This document shows, one piece after another, positions 1 through 8,739 of a stretch of 35,071 nucleotides of DNA (position 1 is the stretch's first letter; each line of letters starts with the position of its first letter). Origin of the DNA: Methylobacterium sp. J-048 (GTDB lineage: Bacteria > Pseudomonadota > Alphaproteobacteria > Rhizobiales > Beijerinckiaceae). The stretch covers positions 1 to 35,071 of the forward strand of contig NZ_JAKSYL010000057.1 in assembly GCF_022829515.1 (NCBI RefSeq), given 5' to 3'. A model generated the notes under the pieces. That model saw only the letters and a program-made list of their open reading frames with translations. It ran no database searches and had not been told where the DNA came from. The translations under genes were made by a program, and so were the position numbers.

Positions 1-578
1 AGGTCGATCCGGAAGGCCCGGCGGTCGGCCAGGGCCTCCGTCACGGTCTCGTCGCCCTCGCCCTCGTCGAGTAGCACAAGGCCGAAGCGCGCCGGGCGCT
101 CCGAGGCGGTGCCGGTGTCCAGGGCCGCCGTGAACCGCGCCGCGATGCCGGGCGTCAGCCGCTCGGCCATCGGCACGACGATCAACCCGCCATCGGCCTC
201 CGCGAGCAGGCCGTCGCGCGCCACCGGCCGGCCCGCCGCCACGGTCGCGGCCGCGCCGGGGCCACCGAGCAGGCTGTCGTCGCCGATCCCCGGCGGCAGC
301 CGTCGCCAGGGCGTGCCCTGCGGAAGCGCCGCCCGCAGGGTATCGCGCCAGCGCTCACGCACCGGCCCGGGCCCCGCCCGCACGACCGCACCGCCGAAAC
401 CGTGCGGGTCGGTGGCGAGGAGGCGGGCGGCGAGCAGGGCGTCGGGCCAGATTTTTTGAAGCGCCTCCGCATTCCCTCCCCCCTCTGCGGGGGAGGGTGG
501 CCCTCGCGTCAGCGAGGGTCGGGAGAGGGGCGGCGCGACGGCAGCGGGTTTCGCACCCGACGCGCCTCGTCCGGACAT
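1..578 (-). CDS. bchD: Magnesium chelatase subunit D (BchD), N-terminal part; runs off the left edge
   Basis: BchD is the AAA+-like, integrin-I-domain subunit that pairs with BchI and BchH to insert Mg2+ into protoporphyrin IX. I translated the minus strand from the ATG at 578..576. It gives 192 codons without a stop and continues past base 1. After residue 36 the protein reads NAEALQKIWPDALLAARLLA and then LATDPHGFGG, typical of the BchD AAA-like start. Only this degenerate AAA-like part is present; the acidic linker and I domain lie outside. Residues about 15-36 (PPLSRPSLTRGPPSPAEGGG) are encoded by one arm of a GC-rich inverted repeat (472-532), so this N-terminal segment is probably not ancestral. 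A GGGGAG stretch lies just before the ATG. The gene follows bchI by 77 nt, and the start codon sits in the loop between the two repeat arms. The family call rests on sequence plus position after bchI; the start is less certain. Confidence 0.85.
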   Translation of the reverse strand, partial: MSGRGASGAKPAAVAPPLSRPSLTRGPPSPAEGGGNAEALQKIWPDALLAARLLATDPHGFGGAVVRAGPGPVRERWRDTLRAALPQGTPWRRLPPGIGDDSLLGGPGAAATVAAGRPVARDGLLAEADGGLIVVPMAERLTPGIAARFTAALDTGTASERPARFGLVLLDEGEGDETVTEALADRRAFRID

Positions 579-641
579 GGCGCTCCCCTCTCCCCCCCTG
601 CTGCGCAGGGTACCCTCTTCCGCAGAGGAGGGAGGGAGAGG
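472..641. repeat. GC-rich inverted repeat spanning the bchD start
   Basis: Two arms, about 472-532 and 581-641, are diverged reverse complements. Both contain CCTCTGCGG, a GAGGGT block and a GGGAGAGGGG block. They flank about 48 nt holding the bchD ATG (578..576). The left arm is translated in frame as BchD residues about 15-36; the right arm fills most of the bchI-bchD spacer. Confidence 0.7.
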
Positions 642-655
642 TTGCGCCGGCCCCG

Positions 656-1669
656 TCACGAAAACACCTCCGCCAGAGCCCGCTCGACCCGGGCGGTCGA
701 GCCCGACTCGTCCAGCGGGTTGCGGCGCAGGCGGTGGCGCAGGGCGGCCGGGGCGACCCGGCGGATGTGGTCGTCCGTGACCGACTCGGCGCCGTCGAGG
801 GCCGCGAGCGCCCGGGCGGTGCGCATCAGGGTCAGCTCGCCGCGCAGGCCGTCGGTGCCCAGCGCCAGGCAGAGCTGCGCGGCGCGCTCCAGCGCCGAAT
901 CCGGCACGTTCAGATGCGGCAGGCGCTCCCGGGCCAGCAGGATTCTCTTTCGGATCGCCTTCTCGTCGCCCGCGCGGGCGGCGCAGAAGCCCTCGGGGTC
1001 GCGCTCGTAGGCGTCGCGGGCGCGCACCACTGCGATCCGCGTGGCGATGTCTTGCGGGGTCGCGACCTCGCAGGCCAGGCCGAACCGGTCGAGGAGTTGC
1101 GGGCGCAGCTCGCCCTCCTCCGGGTTGCCGGAGCCGACCAGGACGAATTTTGCGGGGTGGCGCAAGCTGAGGCCCTCGCGCTCGACGGTGTTGACCCCGG
1201 AGGCGGCGACATCGAGCAGGAGGTCCACCAAGTGGTCCTCCAGCAGGTTCACCTCGTCGATATACAGAAACCCACGATTGGCCCGGGCCAGCAGCCCCGG
1301 CTCGAACGCCTTCACGCCGGCGCCGAGCGCCCGCTCCAGGTCGAGGGTGCCGACCACCCGGTCCTCGGTGGCGCCGAGCGGCAGATCCACCACCGGCACC
1401 GGTTTCTTGTGACTTTTCCGCGGGCCTGGCGTGCTCGCGCAGTGCGGGCAGGATTCGGCCGGGCTGTCGGGATCGCAATTGTACGGGCAGCCGACCACCG
1501 CCCGCATCGGCGGCAGCAGGGCGGCCAGCGCCCGGATCGCCGTGGATTTCCCCGTGCCGCGGTCGCCGAACACCAGCACGCCGCCGATGGACGGATCCAC
1601 CGCGGCGATCAGCAGCGCCTGGCGCATCTCGTCCTGCGCGACGATGGCCGAGAAGGGGAAGGTTGGCAC
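656..1669 (-). CDS. bchI: Magnesium chelatase ATPase subunit I (BchI)
   Basis: AAA+ ATPase of the Mg chelatase; hexameric rings with BchD drive Mg2+ insertion by BchH. With the GTG start at 1669 the protein is 337 aa, the normal family length, and begins PTFPFSAIVAQDEM, the conserved BchI N-terminus. Walker A is GDRGTGKST (about residues 35-43), and the Walker B region reads FLYIDEVNLL. The insertion PYNCDPDSPAESCPHC is also characteristic. An in-frame ATG at 1714 would add 15 residues, but it lies inside a dispersed palindromic repeat, so I prefer GTG; neither start has a convincing Shine-Dalgarno sequence. The open frame continues upstream to 3274 only because hemA's antiparallel-free frame lacks stops; that is not coding. 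It follows hemA by 176 nt, which are largely repeat, and precedes bchD. Confidence 0.93.
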   Translation of the reverse strand: MPTFPFSAIVAQDEMRQALLIAAVDPSIGGVLVFGDRGTGKSTAIRALAALLPPMRAVVGCPYNCDPDSPAESCPHCASTPGPRKSHKKPVPVVDLPLGATEDRVVGTLDLERALGAGVKAFEPGLLARANRGFLYIDEVNLLEDHLVDLLLDVAASGVNTVEREGLSLRHPAKFVLVGSGNPEEGELRPQLLDRFGLACEVATPQDIATRIAVVRARDAYERDPEGFCAARAGDEKAIRKRILLARERLPHLNVPDSALERAAQLCLALGTDGLRGELTLMRTARALAALDGAESVTDDHIRRVAPAALRHRLRRNPLDESGSTARVERALAEVFS

Positions 1670-1706
1670 GCGCTGACTCGATGCTGCGAGGGGGTATCCG
1701 ATCCAC

Positions 1707-1823
1707 CCCCTCATCCTGAGGTGCCGAAGCGCAGCGGAGACCTCGAAGGAGGACTCCGGGGATCGCGCGGCCGGCTGGAGGGCTCCTTCGAGGCCCGCTG
1801 ACGCGGGCACCTCAGGATGAGGG
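1707..1823. repeat. Family A palindromic repeat, copy 1 (hemA-bchI spacer)
   Basis: About 117 bp bounded by inverted arms CCCTCATCCTGAGGTGCC (1708-1725) and its near complement ending at 1823, with inner inverted blocks around CTCGAAGGAG and CTCCTTCGAG. A full second copy is at 8768-8880 and an internally deleted copy at 20389-20420. It can form a long cruciform or hairpin and fills most of the space between hemA and bchI. Confidence 0.85.
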
Positions 1824-1845
1824 AGCGGGTGGGAGAAGGGAACCC

Positions 1846-3063
1846 CTACTCCGCCGCCTTCTGCCGAAGCCCGATCCGTGCCCAGATCGCGCTCAGCGCC
1901 CCGACCAGATGGGCGATGTCCTTGTCCGTGTGCAGCGGCGACGGGGTGATCCGCAGGCGCTCGGTGCCGCGGGCCACGGTGGGGTAGTTGATCGGCTGCA
2001 CGTAGATGCCGAACTCGTCGAGCAGGGTGTCGGAGATCGCCTTGCACAGCACCGGGTCGCAGACCATCACCGGCACGATGTGGCTGTCGTTGGGCAGGAC
2101 CGGGATGTCGGCGGCCTCCAGGGCGGTCCGGACCTTGGCGCAACGCTCCTGATGGCGCGCCCGCTCGGTGCCGCTGGCCTTGAGATGGCGGATCGAGGCC
2201 GCCGCGCCGGCTGCAACCGCGGGAGGCAGCGAGGTCGTGAAGATGAAGCCGGAGGCGAAGCTGCGCACGAAGTCGCAGAGCTTCTCGGAGGCGGTGATGT
2301 AGCCGCCGTGCACGCCGAACGCCTTGCCCAGCGTGCCCTCGATCACGTCGAGCCGGTGGGCGACGCCGTCGCGCTCCGAGATGCCGCCGCCGCGGGCGCC
2401 GTAGAGGCCGACCGCGTGGACCTCGTCGAGATAGGTGAGCGCCCCGTGGGCCTCGGCGACGTCGCAGATCTCGCCGATCGGCGCGATGTCGCCGTCCATG
2501 GAGTAGACGGATTCGAAGGCGACCAGCTTCGGCCGGGCCGGATCGACCAGGGCGAGCTTCCGGTTCAGGTCCTCCGGGTCGTTGTGACGAAAAATGTGGC
2601 GCTCGGCCCGGGAGAACCGGATGCCCTCGATCATCGAGGCGTGGTTCTCGGAATCGGAAAACACGGCGCAGTTCGGGAGTTTGCCGGCCAGGGTCCCGAG
2701 CGCCGCCCAGTTCGAGACGTAGCCGGAGGTGAACAGCAGGGCCGCCTCCTTGCCGTGAAGGTCGGCGAGCTCGCGCTCCAGCAGCACGTGGTAGTGGTTG
2801 GTGCCCGAGATGTTGCGGGTGCCCCCGGCGCCGGCGCCGCAGCGGTCGATCGCCTCGTGCATCGCCCCGGTGACGGAGGCGTGCTGGCCCATGCCGAGAT
2901 AGTCGTTGGAGCACCAGACCGTGACCGGGCGCGTGCCGGACGGGTGGTGGTGGGTGGCGTGCGGGAAGTTGCCGGAATGGCGCTCCAGGTCGGTGAAGAC
3001 CCGGTAGCGTCCCTCGCGGTGGAGACCGGCGATCTCGGCTCCGAAGAAGGTCTCGTAATCCAT
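1846..3063 (-). CDS. hemA: 5-aminolevulinate synthase (HemA)
   Basis: PLP enzyme condensing glycine with succinyl-CoA to 5-aminolevulinate, the first step of the C4 tetrapyrrole pathway used by alphaproteobacteria. The protein is 405 aa, the usual length. The motif [14 protein letters not shown] places the Schiff-base lysine at Lys247. [10 protein letters not shown] (about 213-222) and CSNDYLGMG (51-59) are classic alpha-oxoamine synthase motifs. The ATG at 3063 starts [11 protein letters not shown], as in known ALAS proteins. It lies 111 nt downstream of puhE in the same direction, so it may be read with the photosynthesis operon or from its own promoter in that gap. Whether a second ALAS exists elsewhere cannot be seen here. 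Confidence 0.97.
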   Translation of the reverse strand: MDYETFFGAEIAGLHREGRYRVFTDLERHSGNFPHATHHHPSGTRPVTVWCSNDYLGMGQHASVTGAMHEAIDRCGAGAGGTRNISGTNHYHVLLERELADLHGKEAALLFTSGYVSNWAALGTLAGKLPNCAVFSDSENHASMIEGIRFSRAERHIFRHNDPEDLNRKLALVDPARPKLVAFESVYSMDGDIAPIGEICDVAEAHGALTYLDEVHAVGLYGARGGGISERDGVAHRLDVIEGTLGKAFGVHGGYITASEKLCDFVRSFASGFIFTTSLPPAVAAGAAASIRHLKASGTERARHQERCAKVRTALEAADIPVLPNDSHIVPVMVCDPVLCKAISDTLLDEFGIYVQPINYPTVARGTERLRITPSPLHTDKDIAHLVGALSAIWARIGLRQKAAE

Positions 3064-3174
3064 GTCGCCTCTCCCCGATTGGTTCGCGGGTTGTCCCCGC
3101 CTGTGAGGTTCGTCCTTCGCACGAGACCAGTTCCAAAGTGGTGCGCGTGCGAAATCCCGCTGTGATGAGCGAAT

Positions 3175-3969
3175 CTAGCCGTTGTCCCCCGGCCGCGCCG
3201 CGCCGCTCGGATTGCGCGCCGGCAGGCTCCACCGCCACAGCTCGGCAGACGGCAGCGGCAGCATCAGGAACCAATGTTCGAGCGTCGCCAGCGCCATCAG
3301 GGTCGCCAGGACGGTGAAGCCGATCAACTCATGCGCCAGCAGGTCCGGGCTCAGCGCCGCCCGCCCGAGCAGGCCCGCCGCGATGGTGCCGAGGCTGACC
3401 GAGACCGGGAACAGCAGGTTCATCGGCTTGCGCGAGAGGTAGCAGGCCAGGTAGCCGAGATGATCCGGCAGGAACTCGGCGTGCAGGTTGCGCACCCCGA
3501 GGAACAGGTTGAGCCGCGCCGACAGGTTCATCATCACGAGCGCGCCGTAGGTCCACAGGGCGATGGTGTTGGCCCCGCCCCAGACCAGGGCCAGGATCGC
3601 CAGGCCGCCGATCACGATGGCGAATTCGTGCCACAGGCTGGTGGCGAGCGCCGCCAGGAACCGGTCGAGGCCGCGCAGGCCCGGCGCGCAGGCGGTCGGC
3701 TTCGGGCCCGACAGGAAGCCCATGTAATAGCTCATCTCCTGCCAGCCCCAGACGACCAGGGCCGCCGTGAACGCCGTGTAGGCCCCCGTCGCGCTGGTAT
3801 CCTGGGCGCTGGTGCGGATCGCCACCAGGGCGCCGACGAGCAGCAGGGTTGCGCCGGCCATGCTCCACGGATGGGTGCGCCGCGGGGCGTGGTCCAGCAG
3901 CAGGATCAGCCCGGTGGAGAACCACCAGAGCACCAGGGCGTAGACGATCGGGGCGGCGTAGGTCGCCAT
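3175..3969 (-). CDS. puhE: Photosynthetic complex assembly protein PuhE
   Basis: A 264-aa integral membrane protein with about seven predicted helices, for example PIVYALVLWWFSTGLILLL near the N-terminus. PuhE (DUF3623) is conserved in photosynthesis clusters next to acsF and puhABC and affects reaction-centre and bacteriochlorophyll assembly; its biochemistry is unknown. Recognition rests on the WGWQEMSYYMGFLSGPKPT and NLHAEFLPDHLGYLACYL segments and on its position. Its ATG (3969..3967) lies 1 nt after the acsF stop, implying translational coupling. hemA follows after 111 nt. Confidence 0.92.
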   Translation of the reverse strand: MATYAAPIVYALVLWWFSTGLILLLDHAPRRTHPWSMAGATLLLVGALVAIRTSAQDTSATGAYTAFTAALVVWGWQEMSYYMGFLSGPKPTACAPGLRGLDRFLAALATSLWHEFAIVIGGLAILALVWGGANTIALWTYGALVMMNLSARLNLFLGVRNLHAEFLPDHLGYLACYLSRKPMNLLFPVSVSLGTIAAGLLGRAALSPDLLAHELIGFTVLATLMALATLEHWFLMLPLPSAELWRWSLPARNPSGAARPGDNG

Positions 3970-3970
3970 C

Positions 3971-5059
3971 CTACCAGACCGGCTGGAGGCGGATATCGGC
4001 CGGCAGGGCGTTCGCCTTGACTGGCAGCAGGTAGAGCCGGACGAAGGTGGCAGCCGCGTGCAGCACCTGGATGCCGTGCTTCAGCTTGCTGACCAGACCA
4101 CCCTGGGCACGGGCATCCGCGATCGCCCGGGAGCAGGCCAGCAGCGTCTCGAGCCCGGCCCGGAATTTCGGGTTGTCGAGATCGAGCTCCAGCGGGAAGG
4201 TCTGCCGGGAGATCTCCGACGTGATCCGGAACACCGTGAAGTCGTAATCCGACGGATCCACGCCCAGGGCCTTGTGGAAGGCCGGCCGGTGATGGTCGCG
4301 CACATACATCGTGGCGAACACCGCCAGCAGGAAGAACCGGATCCAGTAGCGGTTCACGCCGCTGGTCAGCTTCGGGTTGGCGCGCATCAGCAGCGCGAAG
4401 GCCTCACCGTGGCGGAACTCGTCGTTGCACCACAGCTCGAACCACTTGAAGATCGGGTGGATGCGCCGCTCCGGATGCTTCTCCAGCTCGCGGAAGATCG
4501 TGATGTAGCGGGCGTAGCCGATCTTTTCGGATAGGTATGTCGCGTAGAAGATGAATTTCGGCCGGAAGAACGTGTATTTCTTGGATTTCGTCAGGAAGCC
4601 GAGGTCCACGCCGATGCCGAAATCCTTGAGCGTGTCGTTGATGAAGCCGGCGTGGCGCGCCTCGTCGCGGCTCATAAAGCCGAACAGCTCCTTGATGTCC
4701 TTGTTCTTGGCGCGCTTGCGCATCTCGGCGTAGAGCACGCAGCCGGAGAACTCGGCGGTGATCGAGGACACCAGGAAATCCAAGAATTCCTTCCGCAGCT
4801 CGGGCTCCATCTGCGACAGGTCGCAGTCGAACTCTTCGTTGCGCGTGAAGTGCCGCTTGTTGGGATCCGCGCGCAGCTCGGCGATCAGCACGTCCCAATC
4901 GGCCCGCACCGGCTCGACATCGGTGCGGTCGAGCTCGACGAAGTCGGTGGTGTAGAAGCGCGGGCTGAGGAAGGTCGTCTCCTGCGCGGCCTTGGTCGAT
5001 TCGTTGAGCGGGCCCCTCGGGATGGGCTGACCTGAGAGCGGTGCGACGGGAGCGTTCAA
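3971..5059 (-). CDS. acsF: Aerobic Mg-protoporphyrin IX monomethyl ester cyclase (AcsF)
   Basis: Di-iron oxidative cyclase forming ring E of bacteriochlorophyll with O2. Its presence fits an aerobic phototroph; no bchE is seen here. The protein is 362 aa. Ferritin-like diiron ligand motifs are visible: [22 protein letters not shown] and [10 protein letters not shown]. The start is taken as TTG at 5059..5057, giving [16 protein letters not shown]. It has a strong AGGAGG about 6 nt upstream, and its TTGA overlaps the stop of the preceding small gene by 4 nt. No ATG with a comparable site is available; the open frame simply extends to 5482. puhE follows after 1 nt. Confidence 0.95.
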   Translation of the reverse strand: MNAPVAPLSGQPIPRGPLNESTKAAQETTFLSPRFYTTDFVELDRTDVEPVRADWDVLIAELRADPNKRHFTRNEEFDCDLSQMEPELRKEFLDFLVSSITAEFSGCVLYAEMRKRAKNKDIKELFGFMSRDEARHAGFINDTLKDFGIGVDLGFLTKSKKYTFFRPKFIFYATYLSEKIGYARYITIFRELEKHPERRIHPIFKWFELWCNDEFRHGEAFALLMRANPKLTSGVNRYWIRFFLLAVFATMYVRDHHRPAFHKALGVDPSDYDFTVFRITSEISRQTFPLELDLDNPKFRAGLETLLACSRAIADARAQGGLVSKLKHGIQVLHAAATFVRLYLLPVKANALPADIRLQPVW

Positions 5060-5352
5060 AGCTTCCTCCTCTCGGAAAAACTGACCTCGTAGAGTTCGGT
5101 CAATTCGAGATGGGCGACGAGCTTGGTCCAGGCCCGCTCCAGCGGGCCGGCCCGGGTGACGGTGGCGGTGCGGCGCACGGTAAGCCGCTCGCCGTAGGGC
5201 ACGGAGGTCGGCGCGTCGTGGACCTGGACTTCGTCGCCGGGCTCGATCTCGAAGCCGGAATCGAGGGTGACGTGCGCGTGCAGGCTCTCGGGCGTCTGCT
5301 CGATCTCGATCGTGCAGGGCACGGTGACGGTGCGGCTCCCGAACAGGCCCAT
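5056..5352 (-). CDS. Conserved small PGC protein between puhC and acsF, function unknown
   Basis: A 98-aa soluble protein beginning [20 protein letters not shown], rich in beta-prone segments ([20 protein letters not shown]), with no signal peptide or membrane helix. A small gene commonly occupies this puhC-acsF position in alphaproteobacterial photosynthesis clusters, but I know of no assigned function. Its ATG (5352) overlaps the puhC stop by 1 nt (TGATG). Its TGA overlaps the acsF TTG start by 4 nt, so all three are likely translated in sequence. A role close to AcsF or PuhC is only an inference from this coupling. Confidence 0.85.
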   Translation of the reverse strand: MGLFGSRTVTVPCTIEIEQTPESLHAHVTLDSGFEIEPGDEVQVHDAPTSVPYGERLTVRRTATVTRAGPLERAWTKLVAHLELTELYEVSFSERRKL

Positions 5353-5849
5353 CAGCGGGTCTCCGTGGCGGGTGTTCCGGGGGTCGCGAGCAGCCGGGCG
5401 AAGGCCCCGGCATTGGTCGGGCCGAACGCTTCGAGCGGTACCCGGCGGCCGGTGGCGTCGTCGGCCAGCGACAGGCGGCCATCGTCGTAGCGGGTCAGGC
5501 TGAACGGCTGCTCCGAGCCAAGGCCGTCGCGCTGGCGGGCCTGAGCCAGGCCGCGCAGGGTCCCGCGCAGAAAACCGTCCTCGCCGGGGCGGATCCAGGC
5601 GACGATCTGCCGGTCGGCGGCGTTGCGCAGGGCGATCGAGCCGTCGACCTGGTCCTCGGCGCGGAATTCGAGCCGCGTGACCGGCTTGGCCGGCGGCAGG
5701 GCGATCATGCCGATGCCTTCGCTGCGCCCGATCAGGACGGCCAGCATGGTGAAGCCCATCAGCGCACCGGCGCCGATCATCAGCAGGGCCGGTGCCGGTC
5801 CGGCTGCCGATCCTTTGGCTCGGCCGACGCTCTCCGCCCGCTCGCCCAT
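5352..5849 (-). CDS. puhC: Photosynthetic complex assembly protein PuhC
   Basis: A 165-aa protein with one N-terminal membrane helix (about [20 protein letters not shown], residues 20-39) followed by a periplasmic domain, as expected for PuhC. PuhC is needed for normal assembly of the reaction centre/LH1 core in purple bacteria. The hallmark [19 protein letters not shown] near the middle is recognisable. The start is the ATG at 5849, giving [12 protein letters not shown]; the open frame upstream overlaps puhB and is not coding. The gap from the puhB stop is 11 nt, and the stop overlaps the next gene by 1 nt. Confidence 0.9.
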   Translation of the reverse strand: MGERAESVGRAKGSAAGPAPALLMIGAGALMGFTMLAVLIGRSEGIGMIALPPAKPVTRLEFRAEDQVDGSIALRNAADRQIVAWIRPGEDGFLRGTLRGLAQARQRDGLGSEQPFSLTRYDDGRLSLADDATGRRVPLEAFGPTNAGAFARLLATPGTPATETR

Positions 5850-5860
5850 CGCGCCTCTCC

Positions 5861-6517
5861 CTACTCGGCCGCGACGAGGCGACCGGGATGTTCTTGGACC
5901 GCCCGCGGACGCGGGACGATCACAGGCCGCACCGCCTGCGACGCCTCGGCGTGGGCTTCGATCGCCCGCGCCAGCAGCGTCGCCACCGCGTCCGCATCGG
6001 GGACGGAACGCAGCATGGGCTCGGTCCGGGCGAGTCGCCAGGGCCGGGCATGCGGCCACAGCTGAAGGTAGGCGATACGCAGGCCCGGCCGCAACCGGAG
6101 GGGCAGATCTCCGCTCCCATCCGTGAAGGCACGCAACGCCGCACCCTCGATCTGCGCGAACGGCACGTTGTGGGTCACCGGCAGGGCGATGCCGGCCTGC
6201 AGCACGAGGCGCCGGTTGGTGATCGTGTAGATCGTGGTGCGATGGGTGAGCCAGGCCAGCAGCCAGAGCAGCGCCAGCCCGACACCGCCGACCAGCAGGG
6301 TCGGCCCGACCGTGGCGAGGGCCGCGACCGGTGAGCCGGCCGTGACCCCGAAGGCCACGGCGCTGGCGCCGAACCAGGCGGCGACGAGGCGGGCATGGAA
6401 CACCCGGACCAGCAATCCCCCGGTGGTCGGCGCGCCCTGCCACAGGATGCGCTCGTTCGCCGGCAGCGGGCCGGGCAGCCCGCGCAGGGTGCCCTCGGGC
6501 AGGAAATCGCCGCTCAT
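5861..6517 (-). CDS. puhB: Photosynthetic complex assembly protein PuhB
   Basis: A 218-aa membrane protein with a bPH-like domain after two or three hydrophobic helices (about residues 40-90). The segment HRTTIYTITNRRLVLQAGIALP (about 90-111) is typical of bPH/DUF304 proteins. PuhB assists reaction-centre assembly, probably through the H subunit. The ATG (6517) overlaps the puhA TGA by 4 nt (ATGA), which fixes this start and implies translational coupling. puhC follows after 11 nt. Confidence 0.93.
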   Translation of the reverse strand: MSGDFLPEGTLRGLPGPLPANERILWQGAPTTGGLLVRVFHARLVAAWFGASAVAFGVTAGSPVAALATVGPTLLVGGVGLALLWLLAWLTHRTTIYTITNRRLVLQAGIALPVTHNVPFAQIEGAALRAFTDGSGDLPLRLRPGLRIAYLQLWPHARPWRLARTEPMLRSVPDADAVATLLARAIEAHAEASQAVRPVIVPRPRAVQEHPGRLVAAE

Positions 6518-7293
6518 AGCAGGGGCTCCGCGCGGGCCGGGGTGGCGTAGAGCGTGCCGGCGCCGAAATAGGACATGATCCGCTCTTCCTCCAGGAAGGT
6601 GACGCTGTCGGGATCCCGGGTCGCCGGAATGTCGGCGAACTGAGCGGCGAGCAGGGCCTCGGACTTCACCGTCTTGGTGAAGCCGCCGGCCCGGCAGAAC
6701 GTGGACGGCATCAGCCGGCGGCCGCCCGCGGGCAATTCGACCTCGTAGTAGCGGATCAGCGACTCGCCGCGGTCGATCCAGACATCGCTGACGACGCCAG
6801 CCACCGCGTTGTCGGTGCCGAACACGGTCATGCCGATCGGGTTCGGGCCGGCCTCGTGGATGACGAAGGCCTTGGCGACCCGCAGGGGCACGATCCGGTA
6901 CTCGTCGTCCCAGGTCTTGTCGTGCACGTCGTGCCGGACGACCCACGAGCCGGGGCCGACGCCGGCCTGAAGCGATGTGTCGGTCCGCTCGTAGGGCGCG
7001 CCGGGCCAGGGCTCGACCTTGCGGGCCGGGATGCCGGTCTCGATGTCGTCGGCGCCCTGAACCGCCTGCGGCGCGTAGGTCGTCTCCCCGCCCGGCAGGT
7101 GGAACGCCTTGGACCGGGGGATCAGGATCGGGTCCGGCGCCTTGCGGCGGCCGAACACCTCGTTCTCCAGGGGATAGCCCTCGCGGCGATCCTCCTTGCG
7201 CAGCCAGAACACCAGGCCGGCGAAGAAGATGAAGAAGGCGTAGAGCACGACCTGGGCGACGTCGACGTAACCCGTAATGGCGCCGGTTGGCAT
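6514..7293 (-). CDS. puhA: Photosynthetic reaction centre H subunit (PuhA)
   Basis: H subunit of the type II reaction centre. It has one transmembrane helix (about residues 12-31, VAQVVLYAFFIFFAGLVFWL), followed by KEDRREGYPLE, the near-invariant PuhA stretch after the helix, and then a cytoplasmic PRC-barrel domain covering the QB side. The length, 259 aa, is normal. The motif IGMTVFGTDNAVAGVVSDVW matches the PRC core. ATG at 7293; the gene lies 18 nt after lhaA and overlaps puhB by 4 nt. The partner genes pufL and pufM are not in this window. Confidence 0.97.
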   Translation of the reverse strand: MPTGAITGYVDVAQVVLYAFFIFFAGLVFWLRKEDRREGYPLENEVFGRRKAPDPILIPRSKAFHLPGGETTYAPQAVQGADDIETGIPARKVEPWPGAPYERTDTSLQAGVGPGSWVVRHDVHDKTWDDEYRIVPLRVAKAFVIHEAGPNPIGMTVFGTDNAVAGVVSDVWIDRGESLIRYYEVELPAGGRRLMPSTFCRAGGFTKTVKSEALLAAQFADIPATRDPDSVTFLEEERIMSYFGAGTLYATPARAEPLL

Positions 7294-7311
7294 GGCTGTC
7301 CTCCCCGAGTC

Positions 7312-8739
7312 TCAGGCTGCCCGTTCGGCAAGGATGCCGCCGAGCCGATCTTTCCCTGCTGCACGCGCGTCCTCCCGCACCAGCGGCCCCAGGGCGATCA
7401 GGGCCGCGAACAGGAGGGCGATCTCAATGTGGTAGACGATCAGGTAGCCGATCGCGGGCTCGTTCATGCCCTCGCCGAGAACACCCGACTGGGCGATGGC
7501 GCCGCCGATGTCGCGCACGATGCCGCTGGCGGCGATCGAGAGCCCGGCGGCACTGGCCTGCACGGCGCCCCAGGCTCCGAGCGCCAGCCCCGTATCCTCG
7601 GGGCCGGCCCGGTTCATCGAGGCGGTGAGCGTGCCGTGGGCGAACAGGCCGCCGCCCAGCCCGATCAGGCTGACGCCGACGGCGAACAGGTCGGCCGAGG
7701 CGAGCGGCGCGGCGAAGACCACCGCCGAGAAAGCCAGGATGCCGATTCCGACGCCGACGCCCGAGACCCGGAACGGGTCGCCGCCGCGGCCGAGCCAGCG
7801 GGCCGCGATCAGCAGGCCGAGCCCGCCGCCGGCGGCGAGCAAGGCGGTCAGCGCCGTGGTGGCGCCCACCGACAGGTGCAGGATCTGGCCGCCATAGGGC
7901 TCGAGCAGGATGTCCTGCATCGAGAACCCGGCGGTGCCGAGCCCGATCGCCACGAGGCGTCGGCGCGCGGTGCCCTGCCCGGCATAATCACGCCAGGAGG
8001 AGCGGAAATCCCGCGCCGGTGCGGCCCGGGTCCGGTTCGGGTCGCGCGGCTCCTGCTTCCACAGGGCGACCCCATTGAGCACGATGGTGACGAGCGCGGC
8101 GCCCTGGATCACCTGGATCAGCCGCACGGGAGAGAAATGCGCCAGGAACAGCCCAAACAGCAGGGCGCTCGCCATCATCCCGAACAGCAAGGCGACGCAG
8201 AGCAGGGCCACCACCTTCGGGCGGGCATGCGCGGGGGCGAGGTCGGTGGCGAGCGCCAGGCCGACGGTCTGGGTGGTGTGCAGCCCGGCCCCGACCAGCA
8301 GGAACGCGAACGCCGCCGCCACGTCCCCGACCCAGAGCGGGCCGGTGGTGTCGCCCGACAGGATCAGCAGGGAAAACGGCATGATCGCCAGGCCGCCGAA
8401 CTGGAGCAGCGTGCCGAACCAGATATACGGCACCCGCCGCCAGCCCAGCACCGAGCGGTGCGTGTCCGACCGGAACCCGACCAGGGCTCGCAGGGGCGCG
8501 AAGATCAGCGGCAGGGCCAGCATCACCGCGACGATCCAGGCCGGAACGCCCAGTTCGACGATCATCACCCGGTTCAGGGTGCCGATCAGCAGCACCGCCG
8601 CCATGCCGACCGTGACCTGGAACAGGGCCAGCCGCAGCAGCCGGCCGAGCGGCAGCTCGACGGTGGCGGCATCGGCAAACGGCAGGATCGCCGGGCCGAG
8701 GCGCATGAGGGCTTTGGTCAGAGCGCGGCCGGATCTCAT
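7312..8739 (-). CDS. lhaA: Light-harvesting 1 assembly protein LhaA (PucC-family MFS)
   Basis: A 475-aa, 12-helix member of the PucC/LhaA branch of the major facilitator superfamily, which helps LH1 assembly around the reaction centre. Family signatures include GTLNRVMIVELGVPAW near residue 53, VPYIWFGTLLQFGG, and LEPYGGQILHLSVGATT. The ATG (8739) overlaps the bchM stop by 4 nt (ATGA). puhA follows after 18 nt. Position between bchM and puhA is the standard lhaA location. Confidence 0.95.
   Translation of the reverse strand: MRSGRALTKALMRLGPAILPFADAATVELPLGRLLRLALFQVTVGMAAVLLIGTLNRVMIVELGVPAWIVAVMLALPLIFAPLRALVGFRSDTHRSVLGWRRVPYIWFGTLLQFGGLAIMPFSLLILSGDTTGPLWVGDVAAAFAFLLVGAGLHTTQTVGLALATDLAPAHARPKVVALLCVALLFGMMASALLFGLFLAHFSPVRLIQVIQGAALVTIVLNGVALWKQEPRDPNRTRAAPARDFRSSWRDYAGQGTARRRLVAIGLGTAGFSMQDILLEPYGGQILHLSVGATTALTALLAAGGGLGLLIAARWLGRGGDPFRVSGVGVGIGILAFSAVVFAAPLASADLFAVGVSLIGLGGGLFAHGTLTASMNRAGPEDTGLALGAWGAVQASAAGLSIAASGIVRDIGGAIAQSGVLGEGMNEPAIGYLIVYHIEIALLFAALIALGPLVREDARAAGKDRLGGILAERAA

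Noticed and set aside
656..3274. 872-codon open frame on the minus strand covering bchI and hemA
   Set aside because: Only the first third of its span (656-1669) matches BchI. The rest is a wrong-frame reading of hemA and the family A repeat.
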